DNA of 64,000 bases from Evernia prunastri (GCA_003184365.1 NKYR01000058.1:127662-191661), one strand, 5' to 3'. Positions 43,243 to 55,330 are shown, counted from the stretch's first letter. Numbers and translations: made by a program. The notes: generated by a model from the letters alone, not told the origin.

Positions 43243-45453
43243 GGTTGGTTTTTTTTAGGGATGAGAATGGTGTTGGGGCGTGGGTGGAGGGGGGGTTGTA
43301 GGATAGGGTGGAATGTTGTGTGCGATGATGTGCATGCCTGGTAACGAATTTCCTTCAGATAGTTCATATCTTCATTCCATATGCATGGTTCATTCTGCTT
43401 CGGATGTGTTGTACAAGATGCGAGTTCTTTCGTGTCTGATCTGGTCTGGGTGTCCGGTCCTCCACCGCTGTTTATGTTTGACCGCAAGAGAACATGACTA
43501 TTGACTCGGTAGCATGAGGATCGCACTTGGAACTCAACATGAGACGCTGTCATGTCGCTAGAGGCGCTGGGGTTGGAGTGGGTAAGGTGGTTGCAAAGGT
43601 AGTTGCAAAGGTAGGCGAATCTTTAATCGTTGTCTTGCAGACGAGGTAGGAGGTCTGTGGTTGATTATCATGCGAGAAAGTCATGAGTGCACACCTGCTG
43701 ATAAACTGGTCCCCCTCACGATGCTGTCTCCGGGGCTGATCGTGTTGTGTGTTGCTCGTGAACAATACATGCGCCACTGACTATACAGATTCTTCCCTGT
43801 CTTATGATCAGTGTATGATTCTTGAGCAAGGCTGGGGTGTGTGGCTGGGTGGTTGGGTGGTTATGCCGTCTCAGCACCGGAGAGGGTCAGGGTGGGCTGG
43901 TGGGTTTGTGTTTCCTAGCGCTGAGGGAGAGGGAAGGTGCCACGGTGGTGAGGTGGAGGTGGTGGTGGAGTCAAAGTTGAGTGTGGTATTTGATGTATAG
44001 AGGAGGCGTGGGGTTGAAGAAGGGGGGGACCGAGGGGAAGCGGGGGCAAAGTGCTCGCCACAGTAGGCTTGGGGGTTAGCCTGTCGCAGCAGGGCAATGT
44101 GACATGGCATGGCAGGGCAAAATGGTATGGCATAGCGATATGAGTTTTGGGAGACACGCATCATGAGGGAGCACTACATCTGTGGGCCTAGCTAGCACTG
44201 TTGTTGATCTCCTCTTTCGATTCTTATCCAGTGTTGGCAACGGTTGAAATAGTTGGTTTTCAGGGTCAAACTGCACCAACTACGAGATTTGGATATCGAA
44301 ACTGCACCAACTACCACATAAATCGAAACCAACTATCAACTATCAGTGAAACTGATAGTGGAACAGTTTTGGTATAAAATTTAATTAGGCTTTCAAAAAA
44401 AACCCCGTAAGGCTGAATGCCAAGACGCTAACCTAGAACGAAAAACCCTAACCCTAAATATCAAAAAAACTCTCATATTTCCGTAGATTTCTTGTGAAGT
44501 CGTTCAATAATTATGAAAAATTCGGATCTCAACAAAATTGTTCTACTATCAGTTGAAACCGTTGGTTTTTAGTGTCAAAGTGCACCAACTACCAACTGTC
44601 AGATCCCAAACTGCACCATCAACTACTAGAAACCAACTGTTCCACTGATAGTGGAGCAGTTAGTTGGTGCACCATTGCCAACACTGTTCTTATCTCTTTC
44701 ACAGTCGTTGCGTTCGTTCATCCAGCCCACCTGCATCTGCATATATTTTCATTTCCACTCCGGGTCTATGCTGCATGGGAGTTTCCTTAGCATTAGGGGT
44801 TCGACATCGGAACCTCGTCTATACTTGTCCAGCTGAATTTTGGTGACTGTTCGTGATGGTATGGGAAGGCTGATGGAGCCGTCAAAAACAGGGAAGGGAG
44901 TGCATACTCGGTTGCGAGTGTGGTGGGAAGATTATAAGATATGATGTTGGCTGCTGGCGATTCTCCACAATTGCAGCTCTCTAGGGTCTTTTTTGATAGT
45001 GTAGGCTATGACGAGTACATCATCCCCGTCACTTCGTGCCGCCTGGTTTCGAGTCTCGGCCATCAAAGCATCTACTACTCTTCTCCCTTTCGCATTTGCT
45101 TTCAATTCACGTCGTGGATTCGAAAGCAGTACACAGTTGAGGACGGATGTATGATAGCTGGAAATTGAGTTTGGTGCAGTCGGTAGCGGGCTCCAGGTAT
45201 TCACAGATGGGGAAGCGGGCTTATGCCGAAAAGAACAAATCTAAAGAAAAATTTCATGCGGTACAACACCTATGGCTTCATCGGAATTCTAACATTAGGG
45301 TCCACACATGTGTATGATGAAGAACATGAAAGAGAGTCGCTAGGAATGCGCAAGTGTACACCGTAGAGACTGTTGCTTAGAGAACTGTGTGGGAGTCGAT
45401 GACTGAGTGGTGTTTTTCAGTAGTGCTTTCCCACTCAAGGCAAGGTCACGGAG
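43243..45453. other. Intergenic region containing a hAT MITE
   Basis: About 2.2 kb without a supported gene. G-rich simple stretches occur near 43940-44050, and the MITE lies at 44229..44686. Confidence 0.5.
44229..44686. mobile_element. hAT-type MITE with 8-bp target duplication
   Basis: The element begins CAGTGTTGGCAACGG and ends CCATTGCCAACACTG, so the termini form inverted repeats (CAGTGTTGGCAA perfect for 12 bp, then near-matched). Both flanks carry TTCTTATC (44221..44228 and 44687..44694), an exact 8-bp target-site duplication. An 8-bp duplication with a CAG-starting terminal repeat is the signature of hAT transposons. At 458 bp, with no coding capacity, it is a non-autonomous derivative. 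Internal copies of CTGCACCAACTAC and its inverse lie near both ends, as hAT subterminal repeats do. The interior is AT-rich. Confidence 0.9.
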
Positions 45454-48400
45454 TTATGAGTTCGAGCTGGATGTTGTCGTCTGCGCAATTTCTCTGGTGA
45501 ATGTGACACCGGGCCTTGCGTGAGCCTGCAAAAATGCAATGGCATCTGGTTCCCAGCGACCGGCCGCTTCCAATATCTTCTCAATTTCAGCCTCGATGTC
45601 CCCATTCTCTTTCCCATTGACAACTTCGAGAGAAAATCTTCCACATTTCATGAGCATTTCCAGCATTTCGATGCACGTACTCTTTTCTTTGTTGGCTAAA
45701 ATACTATCCATCACAATTCCATTGATGATAGTGTTACTGCTGTACCCCGTAACAACCACAAATGAGGAGAAATCGCTGGCAGCCAAGGCCAAGATATCTT
45801 GACTGAATTCCAATTCGACGTCTCTGTAATAGTTGAATACCGGAAACAACATGGCGTTGCTACGACGTTCGTTCTCGAGCACCCATTTCACTACTTCTTG
45901 GCTCATTGAAGCAGGGGGTTTGTATCGATCCATCACAAAGTTGATGTCCGACCCATCCTCGTTACAGATAAAAGCTTTCAACATGCAGCGACTACTACAT
46001 CCAAGTCCATCTCCATGGCTCATGATACTCTTCACCAAATCATTATCTTTCCTCATGCCAGCGCATTTTTTCACGATTTCCACAAGCAGGGCCTCGGTTA
46101 GGACGACGAGACCTGGTGTGTCCAGAATATAGCTAAGCATTTCTGTTGAACTAAAATTCTGCGCAGACGCTATTACTGTACTGTTCTCGATAGCTAACTG
46201 TGGTCGGGCTTCTAGTATCGCGCTCAAAATGAGAGCTCCCTGCCGTTCGTTCATATTAGCTACCAAATCCAGGTCCTTCTGTCCGAGAGTCGCATTGTTG
46301 TCAAGAAGTACGTTCAAGACCTTCAGAATTCCCTTGATTGCTGCAATTTGCACTGGCTTAGTTGCCACAGTCGTCGAACTAGAGTCCAATGAATCTCCAT
46401 CAACAGAGACTCCTGATCGAAGCAACCTTCGCACATTGTCAGATAGATTGAATTCAGAGGCCGTCGAGAGTGGCGAGGCCTGAATTTCTTGGAGCTTCAA
46501 AAATCTCTGAATCTGCTCCGGCCATCCTTGCCTTTCAATGTCTTTTGCTCGAAGTAGATTCAACCAATTTTCAAGGCTTTGGAAGCAATCCCTCCTGCTA
46601 AGAAGTCTGTGAATCTGAGACCTCAGATCTTCTGGGTTTGGCTGCGTTACTGCTGGTCGAGTCTCCAATTCCTGCTTGAATGTATCCTGGTCTGTAATCT
46701 CATCTATGGCATCGGCCTGTTGGACGTGCATATACCAATATATCGAATAGTCGAGCAGATGTAATTCAGGCGATAACGATCGATGGCAGAACTGCTTCTG
46801 CTGGCTCAAGTTATTTGCCTCGTGAGCACCATCCAACTCAGTACTCACGTTTTCCCACTTCACTTGGTCCCCTTCGCCGAAATACGCATTACGGTCCTTG
46901 GCTGGCTCCAGCTTGACCTTAACATGGTTGGTACTCAGAAGACAAGATAAGGAGATTTGAGCTATCTTCAGGTGTGCCACCAGCGGAGTTGCATAGAAAT
47001 AAGCTGTTTCGCGTGATTCTAGCAAGTGTTCCGAAGTCAGGTATTCTTTTACTGAGAAATGGTCGAATTTGACGATGTCTGCTTCAAAAGCGGCAGGATT
47101 CGTACGTTTCACTGTCCCCTGTGACACTGATACTAAGGAGCTCGTACATATCTCACGAACCTTTTCAGGGTCAGGTAACGATGCTGCACAGGCCAGCTCT
47201 TGAAGTGTCAAGGGCCGATTGGAGTACGCAAGGCAAATGAACATCAGGCGTGCCTTGTCCTTGTTCTCTTTATGCTCATGGTGAAAGATTCGATCTCGCA
47301 GGATCCGCGCGTACATGGCCTCTACCGAGTGCGGTAAACTGTTCACGGCGTTGACCATTCCGCGACGATCTATGCAAGCCAAAAATGTCTCAATCATCAA
47401 AAAGGCCCACCGAAATCGTCTGTGGCATGTTAGCAAAATCTCAACCAAACTGGGGTACTCAGCGAAAATACTTGTCATTGACGCCCTCTACCCGTTCAAG
47501 GATCTCCGGCTTCCAGTCTGCCTTCCATGACTCAACTTGCACTATTTCGTCAATGGATTTTTCTATGAACATTTGTAGATCTTCAATGACACACTGCGCA
47601 ACATCTAATTTCTTAGCCTTCTCCAGGTGCCTTTCTACGTCAGTCTCCTTACGGCTTGTGACCAGAATATGAGCATTGGCGTGTTTCTCACAGATCCTTT
47701 GGATCCAGTCTAACAATTCTCGTCGTGCCCGCAATGGGTACTCATCTAGCGCGTCAAGTACAACATAGACTTCTTGGTCGGTGGCTTTAAGCTCTAGGAC
47801 GAACGCATCTAGAATCTCCGGGAGAACAGCTCGGACGATTTTGGGTCCTTCGTGGCGATGCTTCTCCCAGTGCTGGCGAGCTTTATCAGGCAAAGCTTTT
47901 GCTCGAAAGCACAATTGTTTGATGATAGAGCAGAGAAGATTATCGATATCAAGAGAGTCTTTACTGTTGAAATTGAAGTACCAGTATGCTTGGATGTAGC
48001 TCCGAGTTCTGTCCCGAAGGTCTTCGACAATTCTTGAGCTATCAGGAGCGAGTCAAGTCAGCGGGCAAGCTTCACAAGAACCTTGTAGCCCGCTTACCAC
48101 AACACAGTCTTTCCGCATTCGGCTAACGATTTGTTAGCGCCGAAGACTCTTCTTGGGACATGCTTACAATTTCCATAAAGCCATAAGACCTTATCTCCCG
48201 ACTTTTTCTAAGCAGTGTACTCGGGCGAGTCAAGGATCCAACCACCTGTGCTAGCGTCTCGGCGAGACGAAGCATCCCTTTGGCTATCAGAGAAGCGATA
48301 CTCCGAAAACCAATTCAAAATCTTATCATCTTCGTCTTTGAGCGCTCGAGACTCCATGTTGGACACCTTCTTTTTCAAATCCTCTAAGACACCGTCCAAT

Positions 48401-49437
48401 ATGTTGTCCACTTTGATACCAATGCTTTCTTGCTCATGCTTGCCGAACTGATGATGGACGACACTTGTCCATTGATCCAAGGCTCTTTTCTTGGCATCAA
48501 GTGTCTTGATGAAGTCTTGCAGAGGTTGCTCTTTCAGTGCATATATCGAGTTCAGCATCTTCTGACCACTCCCAATAGTGTTTTCATTGACTATCTCGGC
48601 GGAGAATCGGAGAATGGCCACATAGGTACCAATGATGGCTTCCTCCAAGTGACGATAGTCAGGTAATCTCTGATCTCGATAGCTATCATCGATAGCCGTA
48701 CATAGTACCAGAGTTTCGGTCAGTGTTCCGCAGGCTTCGAACACGCTCTCGAGCCTATCTTTGTTATTCTTTACCATCTGCAGACCGAAAGAGGCAATGG
48801 CCCATGCAGTAGACGCGTAGCCCGTCGGGTCGAAAGCAACAACACGGTCAATCAGGTCTTTGGACCCAAGGACAGTTGACATTATTTTTCTCGCAGTTGG
48901 ACGTAGATCAAGGTCGCTTTTACTCTTGCCTCGAGAGATGCTCCATCCTTGTTCCTCATGCTCGCGGTATCGCTCTCTTGTCTGCTCTACTACTCTATCT
49001 ACGATGTTGGGCCCTTGAGACTTTTCAATTTTCGAAAGTAAATTTCTCTCCTCGTCATTCAATTCAGCAAATGCAGCTTCCCATAAATTCTTGCTTTGCT
49101 TGTCATGGGCAGGCACCGGTTCATCTACTTCTTCGAATACATGTCCGCCGGAATCGGTTGATTCGAGCGGTAACGGGCTGTGTTTGGCAACCGGAAGGAT
49201 TGTACTGATGACTCTGGGCTCAGTCGAGTCAGCTGATCGATGCGGCGATGACTCTAGCTCAGCAGCGGTAGAGACGACTGCGTGGTAGGGGTTGCCAACA
49301 CCAGGCTCGCTCAAGAAGGTGGCTTGGGGCGACAATTCAGATTGGCTTCCTGGACTTTCCGTACGGTCCCTAGAGGATGACGGATCATCCTTTGGGGACT
49401 TTTTTTGTTTCGAGCAACGTTGAAGACAGCAGTACAT
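45454..49437 (-). pseudogene. NWD-type NACHT NTPase (NLR) with stop before the P-loop
   Basis: Begins with ATG at 49437 (MYCCLQRCSK). Residues about 115-330 match the NACHT_N domain of NWD-type fungal NLRs (LWEAAFAEL, VAFDPTGYASTAWAIASFGL). The linker ILNWFSEYRFSD ... GGWILDSPEYTA then meets TAG at 48208..48210 where the family has Trp. Beyond it, KKSGDKVLWLYGN, a 45-nt intron (48123..48167), a 25-nt exon (48098..48122) and a 59-nt intron (48039..48097) give a P-loop NSECGKT, in which the Gly before Cys is Glu. Walker B is intact (VYVVLDALDE). A further junction near 47440-47461 has no clean in-frame donor. The C-terminal region runs open to 45454 with FRWAFLMIETF and VKFDHFSVKEYLTS. As it stands only a 409-residue N-terminal domain protein would be made. 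Confidence 0.8.
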
Positions 49438-50902
49438 TGAGTTGAGGATCGTTGGTCGCGAGAGTTGATCATAAAGCAGGTATATAATATAAGAGGGAGG
49501 TAGCGGACCACTACTGGGGATAAAGTGGGTTCAGGTCGAAATGTTGCGCGAAGTTGATGAGATAAGGAAGCAGGAAAACGGGGGTGACAGAACTTGTTTG
49601 AAGTCCACAAGGCTGCGAAGTAGACCGAGCGCAGCAGCGGCAAAGCTTTCAACTGGTATCCTATGAAACAAAGCAGACATATAACAGGGAATGCACTATC
49701 TGAATTGATCTGCATAGACTCGGATGGACCACTTTCCTGGAATACCCATTGATTGTCACATGAGAAAATGGGAGGAAATGTCAAGGCTACAGGTGTGGAG
49801 TCTATCGTCTCCAGCATGGCGAGAGAAACGCCTGCGATTCATCCTGTAAGACCGGCGTAGACTGAGAAAGCAGAGGACGGTACTTCAGTTCTGAAACCGC
49901 ACACTACGCACAGAAGTTTGCACCACTATCGTTGATCACATTGTCTTGTATCCTTGACCTGGCCCCTGTGATGCCTGTGTAAGCTACCTGGATCCATCCG
50001 ACTTTTTCCGTCAGTCGAAGTTCCCATCTGCCGGTACCCGCGACCATATGCACGATGTTCCGAGTATTGGAGTGGGGACAAGGCGGGCTCGAGGATTTGC
50101 GGCCCAATACGAGCTCGGTGTCATGAACTCAGAAGCTTTCGGACTGAGCTGTATCGACAGTAATTTTGAAGTGCAAGCTATAACGCACTGCATGCTGTAC
50201 CACGAGGAATCTTTGATGTGATACTCTAGTAGCAAGCCACGCTAGGCTCGCCCGCGCCTCGAAGCGTGATAGGAGCGCTAGAAGTCATACATTCGGGAAA
50301 AAACAAAAGCGCACACACACACACACATACACCACGACACCATTGCACCAGCGCAGCTGGGAATTAAATCTTATGCGAATTAAGTGCTTTCGCCAAAGAC
50401 GACTCAGATCTTCCGGAAATGGTGGGTGTCAGACCCGACGCACGTAAATAGCATCCTTGGGGGCACTTTCCGATCACTTCCCCTACCTTTTTCCATGGAG
50501 ATTCAGCCTGTTTAAGATCTAGTGCATCGCAAGAGTGTGAAAGCGTGTTTGTACCGGAGAGGGACACAAGACCCGAAGTCAGGGAATATCCTGTCTACGA
50601 ATGACGCACTCTGTGGGTAGCAAGTCTACGGCGTTTCAAGCAATCAAGGCTGCTGACGCTCTCTGGAGGGGTGGTAAATATATGTCATGAGAGGCGGTAC
50701 ACTTATTGGGGATCCAGAAGGTGTGCTTGTCACACAATGCCTGAGAAGAGTAGGTCATGGGGGAAAGGTCCTTCCGTGAAAGCTCGAGTACTCCACCAGT
50801 TCAAGACCCTGGAACACCTGCTACATCGCTCGGATGCCACTTTGTCCAAAGACCGAGACAGCAGCATGGAGATATCTATTCGCTTTCATCAGTATTGGTA
50901 CA
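49438..50902. other. Gene-free region
   Basis: About 1.46 kb with no supported gene. It holds a 16-bp CA run at 50312..50327. The first part is presumably the promoter side of the NLR relic. Confidence 0.45.
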
Positions 50903-50907
50903 CTTAG

Positions 50908-51060
50908 TGTTGAAATTGTAGGGTAGAGGACTGCCAAGGCCTCGGCCCGGCTAAAGACCGGGCCAAGGCCGGCCTTGGCACCGACCCTACATAGGTCGCC
51001 CTTTGTACCATAGCACTCCATAGTTAATACAACTAAGTGTCCTACCACATAATCTTGACA
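50908..51060. repeat. Left LTR (153 bp)
   Basis: TG...CA termini; contains a GC-rich inverted segment (CCAAGGCC ... GGCCTTGG). Confidence 0.88.
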
Positions 51061-51075
51061 NATATATAAAGATTA

Positions 51076-51228
51076 TGTTGAAATTGTAGGGTAGAGGACT
51101 GCCAAGGCCTCGGCCCGGCTAAAGACCGGGCCAAGGCCGGCCTTGGCACCGACCCTACATAGGTCGCCCTTTGTACCATAGCACTCCATAGTTAATACAA
51201 CTAAGTGTCCTACCACATAATCTTGACA
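51076..51228. repeat. Right LTR (153 bp)
   Basis: Appears identical to 50908..51060 base for base; followed by the CTTAG duplication. Confidence 0.88.
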
Positions 51229-51233
51229 CTTAG

Positions 51234-51628
51234 TTGTCTAAATATTGCAGTCGCCCTTTTCTGTCGCTGGCAATTCCAGCAGCGCGAAGAATTCTCGAGC
51301 AAGCGATTTCTCTGACCTGAATATCCTGGCATATCAGATCTTAAGAATGGTAGAGCCCGGACGATATATGATAGAGTAGACGCAGTACACCTTGTGCGGT
51401 GGTAAGTCACACCCTACCCCGGAACTACCTGGATAGCGCACCCCCCGGGGTAGGGTGTGACTTACCACCGCACAAGGTGATAAATGCAAATGCGTCTCAT
51501 GTCGTCAAAGTACAACACAGACTGCGACGTACTTGGCTATTGTACAATTTTCTATATTTACAAACCTTGATCTCGGCTACCATAAACGTTTCACCGCCTA
51601 TACATACCACTGCACACTAGAAAAATGA
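51234..51628. other. 3' flank between LTR element and permease
   Basis: About 395 bp with no gene; contains the 35-bp fold-back repeat. Confidence 0.5.
51388..51479. repeat. Perfect 35-bp fold-back inverted repeat
   Basis: Arms 51388..51422 and 51445..51479 are exact reverse complements (CACCTTGTGCGGTGG ... CCACCGCACAAGGTG), with a 22-base loop. It lies 150 bp past the end of the LTR element and in the 3' flank of the permease gene. Possibilities are a tiny fold-back transposon or the footprint of one; no clear target duplication was found. Confidence 0.9.
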
Positions 51629-53447
51629 CTAATCTGTATGCTCGTCCTTGGGCAGTTCCACAATGTGCCCGTCAACATATAGATTCGCTAATTTTGGCCC
51701 AGGATACTTGGTCCGAGCATGGATGAACCACCACGCTATGGTGAGAACGAGCACGCCCACCAGAACAACGCTGTTGTAGTTCATGGTAGACTCGGTGGTG
51801 GGGTAGACGTATGCTGTACGTATCGCATCAGTATTTGGCATCACTCACGAGCCCGATTGACTTACGGAAGCAGAACATGACGTTGAAGAATATGATCAGC
51901 AGTACAGAAATAGCGTTGACAGCGTAGCCGGCCGAACCCATCCAGAAGGGGCCTTGAGGCACATTCTTTCGTCCGGTGAACAGATGCGGCGCGATGGCTA
52001 GAGCGTAGGACGTAGACGTGAGGATGATAAATGATCCGACAAGATCGGTAAATGCGGTCTTGCTGCCAAGCTGGATGGCGCCGAAACAGGTGCACAGGAA
52101 GGCAGCAAGGACGGTGGCAGGGACGGGACAGCTGAGCTTTTCGTTGACTTGGGAGAAGAAGCCAGAGAAGGGGGTCGCGTTGTCGCGGGCTAGGGCCCAC
52201 CAAATTCGACCAACCTAAGCATGTCAGAGGACTGTAAACCGGGTTGCATTCAGTGTGGAGGTCTTACTGTGAGGAAAGTACCAAGGACGCAGATCATGAT
52301 GGAGAGGAAGATGATCAAAAGAAGGCCGAAAGTGGCGCCTTTGTTGCCAGTGGCCTGGGAGTAGACGACTGCCAGGGGAAAGGATCCGTTGCTGCCAACG
52401 ACCGCTGTGAGGTCATTGATGCCGTAGAGGATCGCGATGGCGTAGAGGAAAGATGCTAGCAGCAGTCAGCCTACCATTACCTGATTACGAAGAGAGGCAT
52501 ACTCAGTGTGCCCAAGATGATCTGTGCAGCCACAGCCCGAGGCATATCTCTGGCCGGATTAGGCAATTCCTCCGCCATGTGCGTTACGGCATCCGGCGTG
52601 CCAATTGTGAAAGCGCCGTTTAGCACACCTGTCAAGAACGTGACTCCATTGCTCCAGCCCGCAGCGTTGTTCTGGCTGAAGTCACCCCAGACTGCCAAAT
52701 TACTGGCATGTACTTTCGGCATGGCAGCGACGACGATGATGGTTATAATTCCGCCCACAATAACGAGAAACAATCCGATCTGATTCAAGGCTGGTAGAAT
52801 ACGGTTCCCGAATATCACAAGCGCACAGCAGGACCAGGTGATCAGAATGAAAGCGACATAGACGTGCCACGGCTTGATGACAAGGTCTGGGTGAAAGACC
52901 GCGTACATTTGCACTGCTACATTGGACGGGATGGAGACGACCGAGGCGAGGTCGAATATCCAGCCGAAGAAGTTGAGGGAACCGGTGAAGAAGCCGATGA
53001 CGCGGCCGTAGCGGGGTCCAGGGGTCACGGAGGCCCAGTGGTAGACGCCGCCAGCAGAGGGAATAGAAGAGGTGAGTTCCGCGATGGAGGCGGCGATGAA
53101 GCCATAGTAGCAACATGCAACCAAGAGCTCATAAAGAACACCGGCTGGACCACCATTATCTACAATATGATCAGTATGTGCGACATAACGGACATCCCAG
53201 GTCACGCACTTATAGAGACTGCAATGGAGCCGCCTAACGCAACCCATGCATTGTCGATGGTAAGCGCCAACCCGCAGATACTGAGAAGACCATAATGTCG
53301 CTGCAGTTGATCTCGATGGCCCGAAGCATTGATTACCTCTCCACCTTGAACAATGGATGTCCTTCGGTCAATGTCATCAATCTTTTCCGGATCGCTGCTA
53401 TGCGCCTTCGCATCTTCCCACTCTCGACTTCGGTCCAAATTATCCAT
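51629..53447 (-). CDS. Amino-acid/GABA-type permease (APC superfamily)
   Basis: Plasma-membrane (or vacuolar) transporter for amino acids, GABA or choline, of the fungal UGA4/HNM1-like group. Five exons fit: 53210..53447, 52503..53159, 52268..52455, 51866..52214 and 51629..51813, totalling 1617 nt (538 residues), with introns of 47-53 nt whose phases agree. It starts MDNLDRSREW with a soluble N-terminus. Family motifs include HYGLLSICGLALTIDNAWVAL, NGGPAGVLYELLV, ELTSSIPSAGGVYHWAS, HMAEELPNPARDMPRAV and GRIWWALARDN. About 12 hydrophobic segments are visible and no lesion was found. GATA motifs upstream suggest nitrogen control. The substrate cannot be fixed from sequence. Confidence 0.93.
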
Positions 53448-54173
53448 TGAAATGACTTTGGTGGATCTTGCTCGCTAGCGCTTGAGGGCCAATCTGGTCG
53501 GGTCTCTTATCGCGCGCTACGTATCGATATGATGTGGTGTCGTGCAGGTGGGTGTATATTTGTTGGTTGGTGGCAGATGTTCGATAAAAAGAGATGCAGG
53601 CATCGACTTGTCAGATTTGAGATCCTTCATGGTGACGCTGTCAGCCAGCCAGTGCTCAACTGCTATCTTATTCTTGGGCAACTGGTGCAGCGTAAGTTAG
53701 CCTGGTGGGATTTCCTGCAGATAAGATGCCGCGCGTGGATGATCCCAGCTTATTCTTTTTTTTTTTTCGTTGTGCTTTTGGCCAATCACGCTTGCACCTT
53801 ACAGTCTTGAATGCAGATAAGTGACTTAGTTGCATCCATCCTGCAGTCAAGATTGCACCAGGTCGTGAAAGTCAGTAGAGGACTCCGTAGTCTGTAGACG
53901 ATCATCGGTAGTGCGGGCACATTGGCTCTGCTCCTGAGATAACGGTTGAAGAAGATGTACATGTTATGAGCTATTACACATTCTATTACTTCTCGGCAGC
54001 GCGGAGATAGTCGGCGAGTCTGCGCGTTTGGCGTGCATAAGGGTGGGATGGCGTGGAGATTGTCAGATTGACCCAGCTCGTTGTCACCTTCCTATATTGG
54101 ACAAGTGGGGGTCGTCATATCTTCCGCAGTGGTGCACTTAGCGCCGCGCTCATTCATCCGTCTCAAACCGATG
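53448..54173. promoter_or_regulatory. Upstream region of the permease
   Basis: About 725 bp without a supported gene; holds several GATA motifs. Confidence 0.4.
53506..53822. promoter_or_regulatory. Cluster of GATA motifs upstream of the permease
   Basis: CTTATC at 53506..53511, an inverted AGATAG at 53662..53667, and AGATAAG at 53719..53725 and 53816..53822 lie 60-375 bp before the ATG. AreA-type GATA factors control nitrogen transporters in filamentous fungi. Four sites in about 320 bp is more than expected by chance but not proof. Confidence 0.4.
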
Positions 54174-54312
54174 AGTTGGAATGTACGGTTCTTAGTGGGA
54201 AGAAAGGATGATATTCTATGGAAGACGAAGGATCCTGCAGGAGGATATCCCTGCCTGCTGACTAAGTATATGCTAAGCTAAACTCAGGTCCTCCCGGTAC
54301 CACCTTCCAACT
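54174..54312 (-). repeat. Left (3') LTR, 139 bp
   Basis: AGTTGGAA start, TTCCAACT end; CTCAGGTCCTCCC where the other LTR has CTCAGTGCCTCCC. Confidence 0.8.
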
Positions 54313-54566
54313 ACTCCCAGGAAAAACAGAACAAAGCCCCAGCGACTTGAAGACATACTCGTAAGCTCAGGCATANGCATGCAAGCAAAGGACCACTCGC
54401 AAAAACGGACTTTCTTGCCAGAGCTTCCAAACTTCTTCGCCCAACGAATGCTTGAACTTCCTGACAGTCCTCGGGCTGTCCTGAAAAGATATGCTTCTGG
54501 ACAGTAGCACTGTCATACCGATCTGAATGATACTTCCTGCTATTTCCGGCAAAGCTGCGAGGGTAG

Positions 54567-55330
54567 TCAGACAGGCAAGGGGGGTAGGGGTAGACCAGGA
54601 CGCTCTCGACGGGTAATTCGGGTTCTCCTAGTGTTTTGCTGCTGAGGTAAAAGGACGGGTGACGCATCGAGATCCGAAAGGTAGCCAGAGCGAGGTACGA
54701 AAGACTTCAGGTGATCGCCGTGAAAAACACCACGTATCCTCCTCCCATTAAGTTGTAGAAGGGTAAAAGATCGGCCATGAGCTCCACCAAACCCGGATAT
54801 CCTGAAAGGTCCTCTCCAGCGCGGAGCTAGCTTTCCAGCCTTCTCTTGATACAGCATAACCAGGCTTCCCACATGATGCACCACCTGCTTGACACTCTTA
54901 TTGTATCGCACGGCCATGTACTCCTTCTGCTTCAGTGCTAGAGCACGCACGACATCATGCACCTCTGCTCTGTGCCTGAGGTAGGTCTGAACTTCTTTTC
55001 TATGCTCGCCTAGATCCTGTAGCAAAGCCGCCCACGAGGGTATGTCTCGCCCAGGCAGGGCACGGAGTGCAGCAGTGATGGGGGAGGTGTCAGACAAAGG
55101 GCCTAGAACGATGCTTTTCGGAGAAGTCCCTAGGTAGCTAATGACTCGGGAATTAATAGAGCTGCCGGCATTGACCAGGCTGCGATCCCATTCTTTCCCA
55201 AGCTTGCGTACTACCCCTTCCAGAACTCTGTTCATGACCTCGATCATTCCGGTGGATTTGTGGGATGCCGAAGGACTGTAAGCTATGGCGATCCCTTCTC
55301 GTCGTAGGAATTCTCGTAATTCGTCGCAGT
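54567..55330 (-). pseudogene. Integrase C-terminal fragment of LTR retrotransposon
   Basis: Reads HKSTGMIEVMNRVLEGVV, where the Glu of GMIE is the likely third DDE acid, then a helical stretch and the integrase C-terminal domain with PRWRGPFRISGF, FHGDHLKSFVP, ending at 54567. The frame is truncated upstream at the ambiguous base 55331, so the catalytic aspartates, RNase H and reverse transcriptase are missing. It fits Ty3/gypsy-type pol; it cannot be functional alone. Confidence 0.85.

Larger units (their letters stand above)
50908..51228. mobile_element. LTR retroelement with 153-bp LTRs, interior collapsed
   Basis: Identical 153-bp direct repeats at 50908..51060 and 51076..51228 start TGTTGAAATTG and end TCTTGACA. 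CTTAG lies directly before the first (50903..50907) and after the second (51229..51233), giving a 5-bp target duplication. Only an ambiguous base (51061) and 14 bases separate the LTRs, so the interior is missing or unresolved. The LTR ends with AATCTTGACA like the element at 20140, but the rest differs, so the two are at most distant relatives. Identical LTRs indicate a very recent insertion. Confidence 0.88.

Noticed and set aside
44446..44457. CCCTAACCCTAA, a telomere-like repeat
   Set aside because: Only two units, inside the hAT MITE; no sign of a chromosome end.
50312..50327. CA microsatellite
   Set aside because: Only eight units; unremarkable.
51061..51075. ATATATAAAG next to the right LTR as a promoter
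   Set aside because: It is the remnant interior of an LTR element bordering an ambiguous base; no gene follows it.
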